A stretch of DNA of 38,059 nucleotides from Fidelibacterota bacterium (GTDB taxonomy: Bacteria; Fidelibacterota; Marinisomatia; Marinisomatales; TCS55). Position 1 is the first letter of the stretch, and every line of letters begins with the position of its first letter. Shown here in pieces: positions 9,450 to 19,132 of the stretch. The notes under the pieces were generated by a model, which was not told where the DNA came from, did no database searches, and saw only the letters and a program-made list of their open reading frames with translations. Made by a program: the position numbers and the translations under genes. The stretch spans positions 1 to 38,059 of the forward strand of contig JABGZQ010000044.1 of assembly GCA_018674655.1 (NCBI GenBank), written 5' to 3'.

Positions 9450-9860
9450 ATGGCTAAAAATGAATATAAAGATGTACATACAATGATTGGTGCCGATGCG
9501 GTCATTCAGGGAAATGTTTCCTGTCAGGACGGTGTGGCAATTTATGGTAAGGTTTTTGGGGATGTGACCTCAGAGGGCCCTGTGCGAATAGCTCGCGGTG
9601 GAGAGGTTCATGGAAATGTACAAGCAGCTGAATCTCAGATTGGTGGAATTATTGATGGGAATGTCCGGGTAGAGGGTCGAGCTGTTTTGGGTGCAGAATC
9701 CCAACTCAAGGGTGATTTGATTTATCGAACTTTGGTTATTGAAGAAGGTGCCAAGTTCCAAGGCCATTGTGTGTTGGCAGGTAGTGAACCCACAGTTGAA
9801 CCGGATTATCAACCGGAACCACCACAGGGTGAAGATTATTCTGATCATCATGGCGAATGA
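9450..9860 (+). CDS. bactofilin (polymer-forming cytoskeletal protein)
   Basis: The 136-residue bactofilin has the right-handed beta-helix core at about residues 12-112 (IGADAVIQGNV, IYGKVFGDV, ARGGEVHGNV, IIDGNVRVEG, LKGDLIY). Repeats every 17-18 residues end in G-N/D-V/L. The N- and C-terminal tails are short and disordered, the latter rich in P, E and D. Bactofilins self-assemble without nucleotide on the inner face of the membrane. They position wall enzymes and, in Myxococcus, ParAB machinery. Here the gene is flanked by its M23 partner and by the ATP synthase genes, and overlaps the next gene by 11 bases. Confidence 0.93.
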   Translation: MAKNEYKDVHTMIGADAVIQGNVSCQDGVAIYGKVFGDVTSEGPVRIARGGEVHGNVQAAESQIGGIIDGNVRVEGRAVLGAESQLKGDLIYRTLVIEEGAKFQGHCVLAGSEPTVEPDYQPEPPQGEDYSDHHGE

Positions 9861-10092
9861 TCCTGATCATTTCTTAGGAAAATCCTTACACCAATTTCAG
9901 CGTTTTGTTCGCCAGTCTGGGGCCGCAGCCGGCGCAGCCTATACCTTAATGGGTGCCATCCTATTTTTGGGCGCATTGGGTTTTTTTTTAGATCAATATT
10001 TTCAATCCTCCCCTTTATGGCTTCTTTTGGGTTTAGGATTAGGTATTATGGTTGGATTTTATGAACTGGCCAAGACCGTTTTTAAAAAATGA
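9850..10092 (+). CDS. atpI: AtpI/AtpQ-like ATP synthase accessory membrane protein
   Basis: An 80-residue protein with two membrane helices (about 27-46 and 53-73). The pattern GAAAGAAYTLMGAILFLGALGFFLDQYF...WLLLGLGLGIMVGFYEL is that of the short F0F1 accessory family (ATPase_gene1/AtpI). It is thought to help c-ring assembly and/or Mg2+ handling. The ATG at 9850 lies inside the bactofilin end (11-base overlap); a longer in-frame extension upstream is the shadow of bactofilin. The stop overlaps the next ATG in ATGA. Position at the head of the atp genes supports the call. Confidence 0.82.
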   Translation: MANDPDHFLGKSLHQFQRFVRQSGAAAGAAYTLMGAILFLGALGFFLDQYFQSSPLWLLLGLGLGIMVGFYELAKTVFKK

Positions 10093-10433
10093 AACCAATC
10101 ATTTATTTAACAGCACTTGCTTTGGGCATTTTCGGCTTAGCTGCTGGCATTCAGCCTGATAATCAATTAGAAATATTTTGGGGGATTCTTATGCCCTGGG
10201 CGGTGTCAATAACTGAATTATTTTTTGTATTCAAAATGAAAGAAAAATCCCCTCAATTAACGACAAAAGTTTTGATGATTGGGTTTGGGGGTAAAATGAT
10301 TGTCTTTGGTTTGTATTTATTTACCATTATCTACTTTTATTCTTTTGAGCCTTACCCATTTATGTTTAGTTTCGCGGGCTCTTTTCTGGCGTTTCATACG
10401 TTAGAGGCGTTCGTGTTAAAATCACTTTATTAA
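10089..10433 (+). CDS. small four-helix membrane protein of the ATP synthase operon
   Basis: The 114-residue protein has four likely membrane helices (about 4-22, 31-48, 62-82, 88-108) and basic loops. It starts by a 4-base ATGA overlap with atpI and precedes atpB by 26 bases. Many bacterial atp operons carry such a second small hydrophobic gene (AtpI or AtpR type) at this place, implicated in c-ring assembly. I recognise no specific family motif, so the link is by position and topology only. Confidence 0.6.
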   Translation: MKPIIYLTALALGIFGLAAGIQPDNQLEIFWGILMPWAVSITELFFVFKMKEKSPQLTTKVLMIGFGGKMIVFGLYLFTIIYFYSFEPYPFMFSFAGSFLAFHTLEAFVLKSLY

Positions 10434-10459
10434 TCATAAGAAATTTTAAAGATACATAA

Positions 10460-11380
10460 ATGATATCAGGCGGCGAACAAGCTCACGGTTCTAGTGTAAT
10501 GGACCAAGTTGGCGACAATATAATCCATCACGTTTCGAACTCAGACATTCACCACCCTATTGTGCATTTGCCACATTTATTTGGGATTGACATGTCTGTT
10601 ACCAAGCACGTCATGATGTTATGGGTTGTTGCTGTATTGGTTTCTGTTGTGGTCATTATTCCTATTCGTAGATTTCTTCGAAAAGGGAGTGGTGTGCCAA
10701 CTGGAATGATCAATGCTATTGAGTCCATTGTAAAATTTATTCGAGATTCAATCGTAAAACCAAATGTTGGTTCAAAATGGGTCATGATGTGGACACCTTT
10801 ATTGCTTACCTTTTTCTTTTTCATTTTATTTGCCAATGCCATCGGAATGATACCTATTTTTGATGTCCTTGGGCTATCAGATCGTTTTCTATTTCACACA
10901 AACCCTGAATCTTTTTTAAATCGTCTACTTCATGGCGGTGTTACTGCTACAGGTAATTTTAATGTTACCGCCGGGTTGGCAACCATTACATTTTTCTCAA
11001 TCATGGTGGCGGGAACCTTGGCGCATGGATTTATTAATCATTGGAAAAACTTAGCACCCAAAGGGTTGGCATGGCCGGTCTATATAATTTTAATTCCCAT
11101 TGAGTTAATGGGATTATTGGTAAAGCCTTTTGCATTAACCATGCGATTGGCAGCCAATATGACGGGTGGTCATATTGCCCTACTGGCTCTTTTATCTCTT
11201 ATGGCCATTTTTGGCGAAATGTTTCATAGTACAGCCGCTGGAGTTGGCGTTGCGTTTATCTCCGTCCCCATGGCTGCTGCAATATCTGGATTGGAAATTA
11301 TTGTGGTACTGGTTCAGGCTTATGTCTTCACATTATTGACATCTGTATTTATTGGTATGGCAATTAACGTAGATCATTAA
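10460..11380 (+). CDS. atpB: F1F0 ATP synthase subunit a
   Basis: Membrane stator subunit forming the two ion half-channels beside the c-ring. The 306-residue protein ends in the usual helices, and the essential arginine is R229 in ALTMRLAANMTGGH. Another conserved helix is ITFFSIMVAGTLAHGF. The first 50 residues are an unusual histidine-rich extension (eight His, including HH pairs at 23-24 and 31-32), resembling subunit a of Bacteroidota. The first strongly hydrophobic helix starts near residue 50. SD is not obvious. It follows the small membrane protein and precedes atpE by 21 bases. Confidence 0.95.
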   Translation: MISGGEQAHGSSVMDQVGDNIIHHVSNSDIHHPIVHLPHLFGIDMSVTKHVMMLWVVAVLVSVVVIIPIRRFLRKGSGVPTGMINAIESIVKFIRDSIVKPNVGSKWVMMWTPLLLTFFFFILFANAIGMIPIFDVLGLSDRFLFHTNPESFLNRLLHGGVTATGNFNVTAGLATITFFSIMVAGTLAHGFINHWKNLAPKGLAWPVYIILIPIELMGLLVKPFALTMRLAANMTGGHIALLALLSLMAIFGEMFHSTAAGVGVAFISVPMAAAISGLEIIVVLVQAYVFTLLTSVFIGMAINVDH

Positions 11381-11401
11381 TCAAACATAAAGGAAATCAA
11401 A

Positions 11402-11617
11402 ATGGAAGCAACTGCATTTCTCCCAATAGGTATGGGGTTAATCGTTATCGGCGCCGGAATTGGAATCGGCAAATTTGCTGCAGCCGCAGCCGAAAGTATT
11501 GCACGTCAGCCTGAAGCTGCCGATAAGATCACGGGTGCTGTGAATCTGCCACTCTTTCTATTAGAAGGTGTTGCAATTCTCGCAGAAGTGTTCACGTTTT
11601 TAATGCTGATTCTTTAA
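11402..11617 (+). CDS. atpE: F1F0 ATP synthase subunit c
   Basis: The 71-residue hairpin proteolipid forms the rotor ring. Helix 1 carries the Gly/Ala-rich GAGIGIGKFAAAAAE and the polar loop has the canonical RQP (35-37). By spacing from RQP (20 residues, as in E. coli R41 to D61), the ion-binding carboxylate is E55 in FLLEGVAIL. The positions equivalent to the Na+ ligands Q32, S66 and T67 of Ilyobacter are I22, G56 and V57, so proton coupling is expected. A second buried glutamate, E62, lies two turns further. AAAGGAAATC just upstream is a good ribosome site. Confidence 0.95.
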   Translation: MEATAFLPIGMGLIVIGAGIGIGKFAAAAAESIARQPEAADKITGAVNLPLFLLEGVAILAEVFTFLMLIL

Positions 11618-11637
11618 TCAGAAAATAGCAAATAATT

Positions 11638-12153
11638 ATGGATCCCAGCGCACCGAATCCGTTAGTCCAATTAGATCCAGGCTTATTTATCTGGACAATT
11701 ATCACCTTTTTGGTGCTGTTTTTTGTCTTGGCTAAATTTGCCTGGAAACCATTGCTAAAAATGCTTCAAGATCGGGAAGATATGATTCGTAGTTCTCTTG
11801 ATGATGCTGAGAAAGCCAAGGTAGAATTGGAACGACTCAGCGAAGAATCAGAAGCAATCATGGCGAAAGCACGATCAGAGGCACAATCTATCTTAGCTGA
11901 AGGAAAAACTGCCGCAGAAAAGGTAAAAGGCGACATTATTGCAAAATCAAAAGAACAGGCGAATAAAATCCGTGAGGATGCTGGAAATCAAATTCAGGTC
12001 GAAAAAGAAAAAGCTATAGCCGAAATAAAGGGAGAGGTTGTAAACCTGACCCTTTCGGTAGCAGAAAAGCTAATTCAAAAAAACCTGAGTGATGCAGATA
12101 ACAAATCTCTGATCGAAGCATCATTAAAAAAAGTGAAACCATATGAAGCTTGA
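11638..12153 (+). CDS. atpF: F1F0 ATP synthase subunit b
   Basis: Peripheral-stalk subunit of 171 residues with one N-terminal membrane helix (about 13-33, LFIWTIITFLVLFFVLAKFAW) and the conserved WKPLLKMLQDRE after it. A long Ala/Glu/Lys-rich helix follows to about residue 150. It holds subunit delta and the alpha/beta hexamer against rotation. There is one b gene and no separate b'. It overlaps atpH by 11 bases. Confidence 0.94.
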   Translation: MDPSAPNPLVQLDPGLFIWTIITFLVLFFVLAKFAWKPLLKMLQDREDMIRSSLDDAEKAKVELERLSEESEAIMAKARSEAQSILAEGKTAAEKVKGDIIAKSKEQANKIREDAGNQIQVEKEKAIAEIKGEVVNLTLSVAEKLIQKNLSDADNKSLIEASLKKVKPYEA

Positions 12154-12682
12154 GTCTAGGGCAAAAAACTTTGCCGAAGCCCTTTTGAATGTGGCGGAGA
12201 AATCCGGTTCAGAAAAAGCGGTAAAAGACTCTTTGGACTTGGTCAATCGTACCATGCGGATTTCTCCTGAATTTCGAGCCTTTCTCTTATCCAAACGGAT
12301 AAGTGAATCTCAAAAGTCAGAAGCAATCAAGGCAGCGCTTGGGGACAAATGCCACCCAGTTGTATCCGAATTTTTAGGACTTATTACGGGTGAAAATCTG
12401 ATTAAACTACTTACGGAAATAAGCAAAGCATATAATATTAAATTTGCTGAAGCCATGAATTACGTATCAGTGACGGCACATGTAACAAGTGAATTGTCCG
12501 ACAGCGGTGAAGCAGAACTCAAAGCTTCGTTGGAATCGGTTCTCGGGAAATCAACAGATTTGAAGATCAATGTTGATCCATCTTTGATTGGTGGTATTAA
12601 GCTTCGCGTTGGAAACAAATTCTTGGACGCATCTATCCAGAATCAATTGGAAAATATGCGTCTTACACTACTAAAAGTATAA
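12143..12682 (+). CDS. atpH: F1F0 ATP synthase subunit delta
   Basis: The 179-residue OSCP-type subunit joins the b stalk to the top of F1. The N-terminal helical domain (AKNFAEALLNVAEKSG) is followed by the conserved C-terminal element DPSLIGGIKLRVGNKFLDASIQNQL (written here in parts: DPSLIGGIKLRVG and DASIQNQLENM). The start lies within the end of atpF, indicating coupling. Length and order are normal. Confidence 0.93.
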   Translation: MKLESRAKNFAEALLNVAEKSGSEKAVKDSLDLVNRTMRISPEFRAFLLSKRISESQKSEAIKAALGDKCHPVVSEFLGLITGENLIKLLTEISKAYNIKFAEAMNYVSVTAHVTSELSDSGEAELKASLESVLGKSTDLKINVDPSLIGGIKLRVGNKFLDASIQNQLENMRLTLLKV

Positions 12683-12700
12683 CCTATTTTAAAGGAAACT

Positions 12701-14224
12701 ATGGATATCAAAACGGATAATATCACAGCCCTACTGAAGGAACAGATTGCCAAATTCGATCTGTCTGTAGATGTATCAGAAGTGGGCGAAGTTTTGGAAG
12801 TTGGTGACGGTGTCGCTCGCGTTAGCGGATTAGAAAACGTCATGAGTTCCGAACTTGTAGAATTGCCAAATGGCGTTTATGGCATGGCCTTAAACCTTGA
12901 AGATGACAATGTAGGATTGGTGTTATTCGGCGATTCACGTCTTGTAAAAGAAGGTGACTTGGCAAAACGAACCGGCCGGGTTGTGGAGGTTCCAGTTGGG
13001 GAAGCCATGCTGGGTCGCGTGGTGAATCCTTTGGGTCAACCAATTGATGGGAAGGGCCCTATAGATACAAATGACCATTTGGACATTGAACGGAAAGCGT
13101 TAGGTGTAATGGCAAGATCCCCTGTTAATCAACCGCTTCAAACAGGTATCAAAGCTGTGGACAGCATGATTCCGATTGGTCGAGGTCAACGTGAATTAAT
13201 CATTGGAGATAGACAAACCGGTAAAACCGCTGTTGCCATTGATGCAATTATTAATCAGAAAAATACCCACGATGGGGATGCACCTGTTTACTGTATTTAT
13301 GTGGCCATTGGTCAGAAAGCATCTACTGTTGCAACTATTGTGGCAGAATTAGAAGCCAATGGTGCTATGGAATACACGACCGTCGTTGCTGCGAATGCAT
13401 CTGATGCTGCTCCGCTACAATATATTGCACCTTATTCTGGTTGCGCCATGGGTGAACATTTCAGAGACAATGGTCAACATGCACTCATTGTGTATGATGA
13501 TTTATCAAAACAGGCTGTAGCTTACCGTCAAATGTCTTTGGTATTACGTCGTCCACCGGGACGTGAAGCATTCCCGGGAGATGTATTCTACCTTCATAGT
13601 CGGCTATTGGAAAGAGCATCTAAACTTTCGGATGATTTAGGTGGTGGTTCATTAACGGCCTTGCCGATCATTGAAACGCAGGAAGGTGACGTATCCGCCT
13701 ATATTCCAACCAATGTAATTTCCATTACAGACGGCCAGATTTATCTGGAAAAGAATTTGTTTAACTCTGGTGTCCGTCCTGCCATTGATGTAGGAATTTC
13801 CGTTTCCCGTGTGGGAGGAAATGCTCAAATCAAAGCCATGAAAAAAGTGGCGGGTACTTTACGTTTGGACTTAGCCCAGTATCGTGAACTAGAAGCATTT
13901 GCAAAATTCGGTTCAGATTTGGATAAAAATACACAAGCGCAATTGACCCGTGGTGAACGGATGGTTGAGATTTTAAAGCAAGGCCAATATACCCCAGTGA
14001 GCGTGGAAAAACAGGTTGCGGTGATTTTTGCTGCTTCCAAAGGATATATCGATGGCGTCGATGTGGATAAGGTTTCAGAATATGAATCTAGTCTTTTTGA
14101 TTACCTTGAAGCCAATAGTGGGGATGATTTGAAGGAACTCGCTGCTGAAGGTGTCATTAGTGATGAAATGGAGAAACGGCTGGAAAAATCAATTGGTGAT
14201 TTTACAAAAGGATTTACTGTATAG
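12701..14224 (+). CDS. atpA: F1F0 ATP synthase subunit alpha
   Basis: Non-catalytic nucleotide-binding subunit of the F1 head, 507 residues as usual. The Walker A GDRQTGKT is at 169-176. [12 protein letters not shown] precedes it, and [20 protein letters not shown] (Walker B region) and [20 protein letters not shown] follow. [19 protein letters not shown] and the C-terminal helical domain are intact. AAAGGAAAC lies 6 bases ahead of the ATG. Next gene atpG starts 3 bases after the stop. Confidence 0.97.
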   Translation: MDIKTDNITALLKEQIAKFDLSVDVSEVGEVLEVGDGVARVSGLENVMSSELVELPNGVYGMALNLEDDNVGLVLFGDSRLVKEGDLAKRTGRVVEVPVGEAMLGRVVNPLGQPIDGKGPIDTNDHLDIERKALGVMARSPVNQPLQTGIKAVDSMIPIGRGQRELIIGDRQTGKTAVAIDAIINQKNTHDGDAPVYCIYVAIGQKASTVATIVAELEANGAMEYTTVVAANASDAAPLQYIAPYSGCAMGEHFRDNGQHALIVYDDLSKQAVAYRQMSLVLRRPPGREAFPGDVFYLHSRLLERASKLSDDLGGGSLTALPIIETQEGDVSAYIPTNVISITDGQIYLEKNLFNSGVRPAIDVGISVSRVGGNAQIKAMKKVAGTLRLDLAQYRELEAFAKFGSDLDKNTQAQLTRGERMVEILKQGQYTPVSVEKQVAVIFAASKGYIDGVDVDKVSEYESSLFDYLEANSGDDLKELAAEGVISDEMEKRLEKSIGDFTKGFTV

Positions 14225-14227
14225 GTT

Positions 14228-15082
14228 ATGGCCAATCTAAAGGATATTCGTGACCGGATTAAATCGGTCAAAAGCATCCAAAAAGTAACCAAGGCAATGA
14301 AAATGGTTGCGGCTGCCAAAATGCGCCGTGCCCAAGAAAATATGGAGCAGGCAAGACCATATTCCAGTCGGTTAACGGAAATAATTCAAAATTTACTCCC
14401 GGATGTGGATCGTGGTTTATTACCATTGCTTAATGTACGAGAAGTAAAACGAGTTGCTTATGTGGTTGTCACATCCGATAAAGGATTGGCAGGGTCATTC
14501 AACAGTAGTGTTCTTCGGAAATCTCAAAATGAAATTGATGAATTGGGAAAAGAAAATGTGGATGTCTTTTGCATTGGGAAAAAAGCCAGAGACCATTATA
14601 AATCCCGTGGATATACTATTATTGAGTCACATGTGGATTTCTGGAGTAATCTCAATTTCAACCACGCCATCAAAATCGGGAATGGTATTGTCAGTTATTT
14701 TTTGAATGGAAATGTGGACGAAATTCGTGTGGTTTATAATCAATTTGTCAATGTAGCATCTCAAATGGTGCTGACGGAACAACTGCTACCATTGGAATAT
14801 GAAGCAGATCAAAATACTGTTGTTGATAGACTTTATGAACCATCCAAAGATGATATTGTGAAGTCATTGGTGCCGAGACATCTCAATGTTCAGATGTGGA
14901 AATATTTATTGGAATCATACGCCAGTGAACAAGCGGCACGTATGGTGGCCATGGAAAATGCCACCACTAACTCAGAAGATATGATTAAAGATTTAACATT
15001 AGAATTTAACAAAGCACGGCAAGCAACGATTACGACAGAAATGTTAGAAATCGTGAGCGGTGCAGAAGCGCTAAAAGGATAA
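14228..15082 (+). CDS. atpG: F1F0 ATP synthase subunit gamma
   Basis: Central-shaft subunit of 284 residues that turns inside the alpha/beta ring. The N-terminal helix reads DIRDRIKSVKSIQKVTKAMK with VAAAKMRRAQ. SDKGLAGSFN is the family loop, and the C-terminal helix contains ARMVAMENATTNSEDMI and an ARQATITTEMLEIVSGAEAL end. All are typical of bacterial AtpG, with no redox-insert as in chloroplasts. It lies between atpA and atpD with 3- and 12-base gaps. Confidence 0.96.
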   Translation: MANLKDIRDRIKSVKSIQKVTKAMKMVAAAKMRRAQENMEQARPYSSRLTEIIQNLLPDVDRGLLPLLNVREVKRVAYVVVTSDKGLAGSFNSSVLRKSQNEIDELGKENVDVFCIGKKARDHYKSRGYTIIESHVDFWSNLNFNHAIKIGNGIVSYFLNGNVDEIRVVYNQFVNVASQMVLTEQLLPLEYEADQNTVVDRLYEPSKDDIVKSLVPRHLNVQMWKYLLESYASEQAARMVAMENATTNSEDMIKDLTLEFNKARQATITTEMLEIVSGAEALKG

Positions 15083-16495
<1,413 letters not shown>

Positions 16496-16499
16496 ATAA

Positions 16500-16895
16500 A
16501 TGAGCGCATTCACCTTAGAAATTGTAACACCAACACAGATCCTTGAAGCAGAAGAAGTATCCTATGTTCGCTGTCCCGGGACCGATGGTTCTTTTGGTAT
16601 AATGGCAAGTCATCGTGAAGCGGTGATTGGATTAGATGTAGGGGAGATAAAAATCACCCAAGGCGGTAAAGATTCTTTCTATGCCACCAGTGGTGGGTTT
16701 GCTGAAATTACAAAAGAAAAAGTTCAATTATTGGTGGAGACGGTAGAAAAAGCTGATGAAATTGATTCCGGTCGGGCTGAGGCATCCTTAACACGGGCAA
16801 AAGGGCGCGTTTCGGGCACAGATGGTTCTGATTCAAAAAGGGCAGAGACAGCACTTTTTAGAGCAGTAAATAGACTTCGGGTTTCAAAACGATAG
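16500..16895 (+). CDS. atpC: F1F0 ATP synthase subunit epsilon
   Basis: The 131-residue foot subunit couples gamma to the c-ring and can restrain hydrolysis. The N-terminal beta-sandwich has the conserved CPGTDGSFGIMASHREAV and the SGGFAEI segments. The C-terminal two-helix part (about 85-131) is full length and rich in R and A (RAEASLTRAKGR, RAETALFRAVNRL). It is the last gene of the block; the intrinsic terminator begins 31 bases after its stop. Confidence 0.94.
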   Translation: MSAFTLEIVTPTQILEAEEVSYVRCPGTDGSFGIMASHREAVIGLDVGEIKITQGGKDSFYATSGGFAEITKEKVQLLVETVEKADEIDSGRAEASLTRAKGRVSGTDGSDSKRAETALFRAVNRLRVSKR

Positions 16896-16925
16896 ATTTT
16901 TTTAAAATTAGAGACTTGAAATATT

Positions 16926-16960
16926 AAACTCGAAACGGTTCTCGTTTCGAGTTTTTTATT
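16926..16960 (+). terminator. intrinsic terminator of the atp block
   Basis: A perfect 12-base-pair stem (AAACTCGAAACG at 16926-16937 with CGTTTCGAGTTT at 16943-16954) closes a GTTCT loop and runs into a T-rich tail (16952-16963). It follows atpC by 30 bases and is the clearest terminator in the window. Confidence 0.9.
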
Positions 16961-16970
16961 TTTAAATTGT

Positions 16971-17131
16971 ATGATGAGTTTTAAAGAAACAGAAACAGAT
17001 GAAAGCTATTTTTGGTTAAATATTCTTGGTGAATCCGATATTATTCAAAACAAAAATTAAAAGAAATAATGGTTGAATCAAATGATCTGGTTGCCATTTT
17101 TGTATCCATATCAAAACGAAATAAGAAATGA
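16971..17131 (+). pseudogene. frameshifted remnant of a four-helix-bundle (S23/IVP-type) protein
   Basis: The gap between atpC and aspS holds the C-terminal half of a four-helix-bundle protein of the kind encoded in 23S rRNA intervening sequences. From 16971 the frame reads KETETDESYFWLNILGESDII and stops at 17058. The continuation lies in another frame from 17057: LKEIMVESNDLVAIFVSISK, stopping at 17129. The pattern ...ADESLYWLELLxE...LxxExxELVAIFVSxIK is the usual end of that family. One frameshift separates the parts and the N-terminal helices are missing, so it is a broken copy. No ribosome site is seen. Confidence 0.66.
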
Positions 17132-17170
17132 CCTTTCAAGTCTCATTGTTTCAACTTTCAAAGTTTACAA

Positions 17171-18931
17171 ATGAATAAACGAACACATACTTGCGGTGAA
17201 TTGAATGCCAACCATGTTGGCGAATCTGTTGTTTTAAACGGTTGGGTGAATACGGTTCGTCTCCACGGCCAAGTGGTTTTTGTGGATTTACGGGACCGCT
17301 ATGGCAAAACCCAGATCGTATTCAATTCAGAAGACTATCCCGGCGATTTTGATGCGGTGAAAAAACTTTCCATGGAGGATGTCCTTTCTGTAACCGGAAC
17401 TGTCCAGAACCGAGGAGAAGGGGCGGTGAATCCTGATTTGTCCACGGGAGAGATCGAAGTCATGATCTCCAAAATGGAGATGCTCAACGAAGCAGCCCCA
17501 TTACCCTTTATTATAAGCGACCGCCACAGCGCTGAAGAGGATTTGCGTTTAAAATATCGTTATATAGAATTGCGGACCGATGAGCTCCAAAATAATTTGA
17601 AGATTCGCCATAAGACCTATCAGGCAGTGCGTTCATATTTATCCGGTCAGGATTTTATGGAAGTGGAAACACCGGTTCTTATGAAATCCACACCTGAAGG
17701 CGCTAGAGATTATCTTGTCCCCAGTCGAATACACCATGGTCGGTTTTATGCTCTGCCTCAGTCACCTCAGATTTATAAACAGATTTTGATGATTTCAGGA
17801 TATGACCGTTATTTTCAGATTGTGAAATGTTTTCGAGATGAAGACCTCCGGGCGGATCGCCAACCGGAATTCACTCAAATTGATATTGAAATGTCCTTCG
17901 TGGATGAAGAAATGATTTTCGCCCAAATGGAAGGCTTGACTTGCAATGTATTCAAAGAAGTAATCGGTGTTGATTTGCCCAAATCGTTCCCGCGACTTAC
18001 TTGGGACGACGCTATGGATACATTTGGTTCCGATAAGCCGGACACGCGATTTGATCTATTCCTTCAAGATGTTAAACCATTTACCGATCAATCAGACTTC
18101 AATGCATTCAAGTCTGCAGAAATAGTCAAAGGATTGGTAGTCCCCGGTGGTGCCAAATATTCCCGAAAGAATATTGATGGATTCACATACTTTGTGAAAA
18201 AATACAAAGCCAAAGGATTGGCCTGGATGAAGGCCGATGGCGGCCAGCTCACAGGCGGTATTTCAAAATTCTTTGATGAAGAAGCACTTCAGAAAGAATT
18301 GATTACTGAAACAGGTATGAATGATGGAGATATTATTTTCATTATTGGTGATGAAAAAGAAATAACCCTAACAGCCCTTGGTGCTTTACGGGTTGAGATT
18401 GGTAAAGCGGAAGGATTTTCTAATACAGGAGAATTCAAGCCCATATGGGTGACAGACTTCCCCATGTTTGAATATGATGCTGAAGCTGATCGGTATATTG
18501 CTATGCATCATCCTTTCACAGCACCATCTTCTTCTGATATTAAAGATTTGGAAACCGATCCCGGTTCGCTTAAATCCCGTGGGTATGACTTGACCATGAA
18601 TGGGTACGAAATTGCCGGCGGCTCCATCCGAAACCATAAACCGGAATTTCAAGCCAAAATATTTGAACTATTGGGTATGGATGAAGCGGAAGCCACTGCA
18701 AGATTTGGTTTTTTAGTTGAAGCCTTGAAATACGGTACCCCGCCCCATGGTGGGATTGCATTTGGGTTTGACCGTCTGGTGATGCTTTTAGCCGGGACCA
18801 GTAATATCCGAGACGTCATTGCCTTCCCAAAAACAACCTCCGCCACATCTCTTATGGATGAAGCACCCAGCTCCGTTACGAACGATCAATTGGCGGAACT
18901 AAATATCAGAATTGTCAATAAAAAAAAATAA
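17171..18931 (+). CDS. aspS: aspartate--tRNA ligase
   Basis: Class IIb aminoacyl-tRNA synthetase of 586 residues, the bacterial form. The N-terminal anticodon-binding OB domain has LNGWVNTVRLHGQVVFVDLRDRYGKTQ. Class II motif 2 is FRDEDLRADRQPEFTQIDIE (about 218-237). The bacterial GAD insertion follows (about 300-420), and motif 3 is GIAFGFDRLVMLLAG near the C-terminus. Active-site segments GARDYLVPSR and AGGSIRNH are present. Cytoplasmic. Whether it discriminates Asp from Asn tRNA cannot be read here; no gatCAB genes are in view. It is a single gene between the atp terminator and its own candidate terminator. Confidence 0.97.
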   Translation: MNKRTHTCGELNANHVGESVVLNGWVNTVRLHGQVVFVDLRDRYGKTQIVFNSEDYPGDFDAVKKLSMEDVLSVTGTVQNRGEGAVNPDLSTGEIEVMISKMEMLNEAAPLPFIISDRHSAEEDLRLKYRYIELRTDELQNNLKIRHKTYQAVRSYLSGQDFMEVETPVLMKSTPEGARDYLVPSRIHHGRFYALPQSPQIYKQILMISGYDRYFQIVKCFRDEDLRADRQPEFTQIDIEMSFVDEEMIFAQMEGLTCNVFKEVIGVDLPKSFPRLTWDDAMDTFGSDKPDTRFDLFLQDVKPFTDQSDFNAFKSAEIVKGLVVPGGAKYSRKNIDGFTYFVKKYKAKGLAWMKADGGQLTGGISKFFDEEALQKELITETGMNDGDIIFIIGDEKEITLTALGALRVEIGKAEGFSNTGEFKPIWVTDFPMFEYDAEADRYIAMHHPFTAPSSSDIKDLETDPGSLKSRGYDLTMNGYEIAGGSIRNHKPEFQAKIFELLGMDEAEATARFGFLVEALKYGTPPHGGIAFGFDRLVMLLAGTSNIRDVIAFPKTTSATSLMDEAPSSVTNDQLAELNIRIVNKKK

Positions 18932-18933
18932 AG

Positions 18934-18985
18934 CGATTGGTTCTTTGGAAGAATGAAATTCTTCCAATCGTTACCTTTTTAATTT
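18934..18985 (+). terminator. candidate terminator after aspS
   Basis: TTGGAAGAAT (18945-18954) pairs perfectly with ATTCTTCCAA (18958-18967) around a GAA loop, and the outer CGATTGG/CCAATCG can also pair. A T-run follows at 18976-18980 after an 8-base spacer, so termination may be weaker than at 16926. The rest of the gap to 19132 shows nothing else I can name. Confidence 0.55.
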
Positions 18986-19132
18986 TTAATGTTGGGTATT
19001 GAGAAATACACTTCGTGCCATGTAATTTTCCGAAAACCAGTGCTCATAAATAATTGCACACAATACATTTTGAATACTCACTGTGCGGGAATCACATGAT
19101 TCCTCATGACCCCATTAACCAGGAGAATAACT

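Noticed and set aside
9739-9849. Longer N-terminus for the atpI gene
   Set aside because: The extension is the frame shadow of bactofilin; the family starts at the methionine encoded at 9850.
17140-17165. TGTTTCAACTTTCAAAGTTTACA before aspS, weakly parS-like
   Set aside because: Only the first half matches; the second half and symmetry do not fit.
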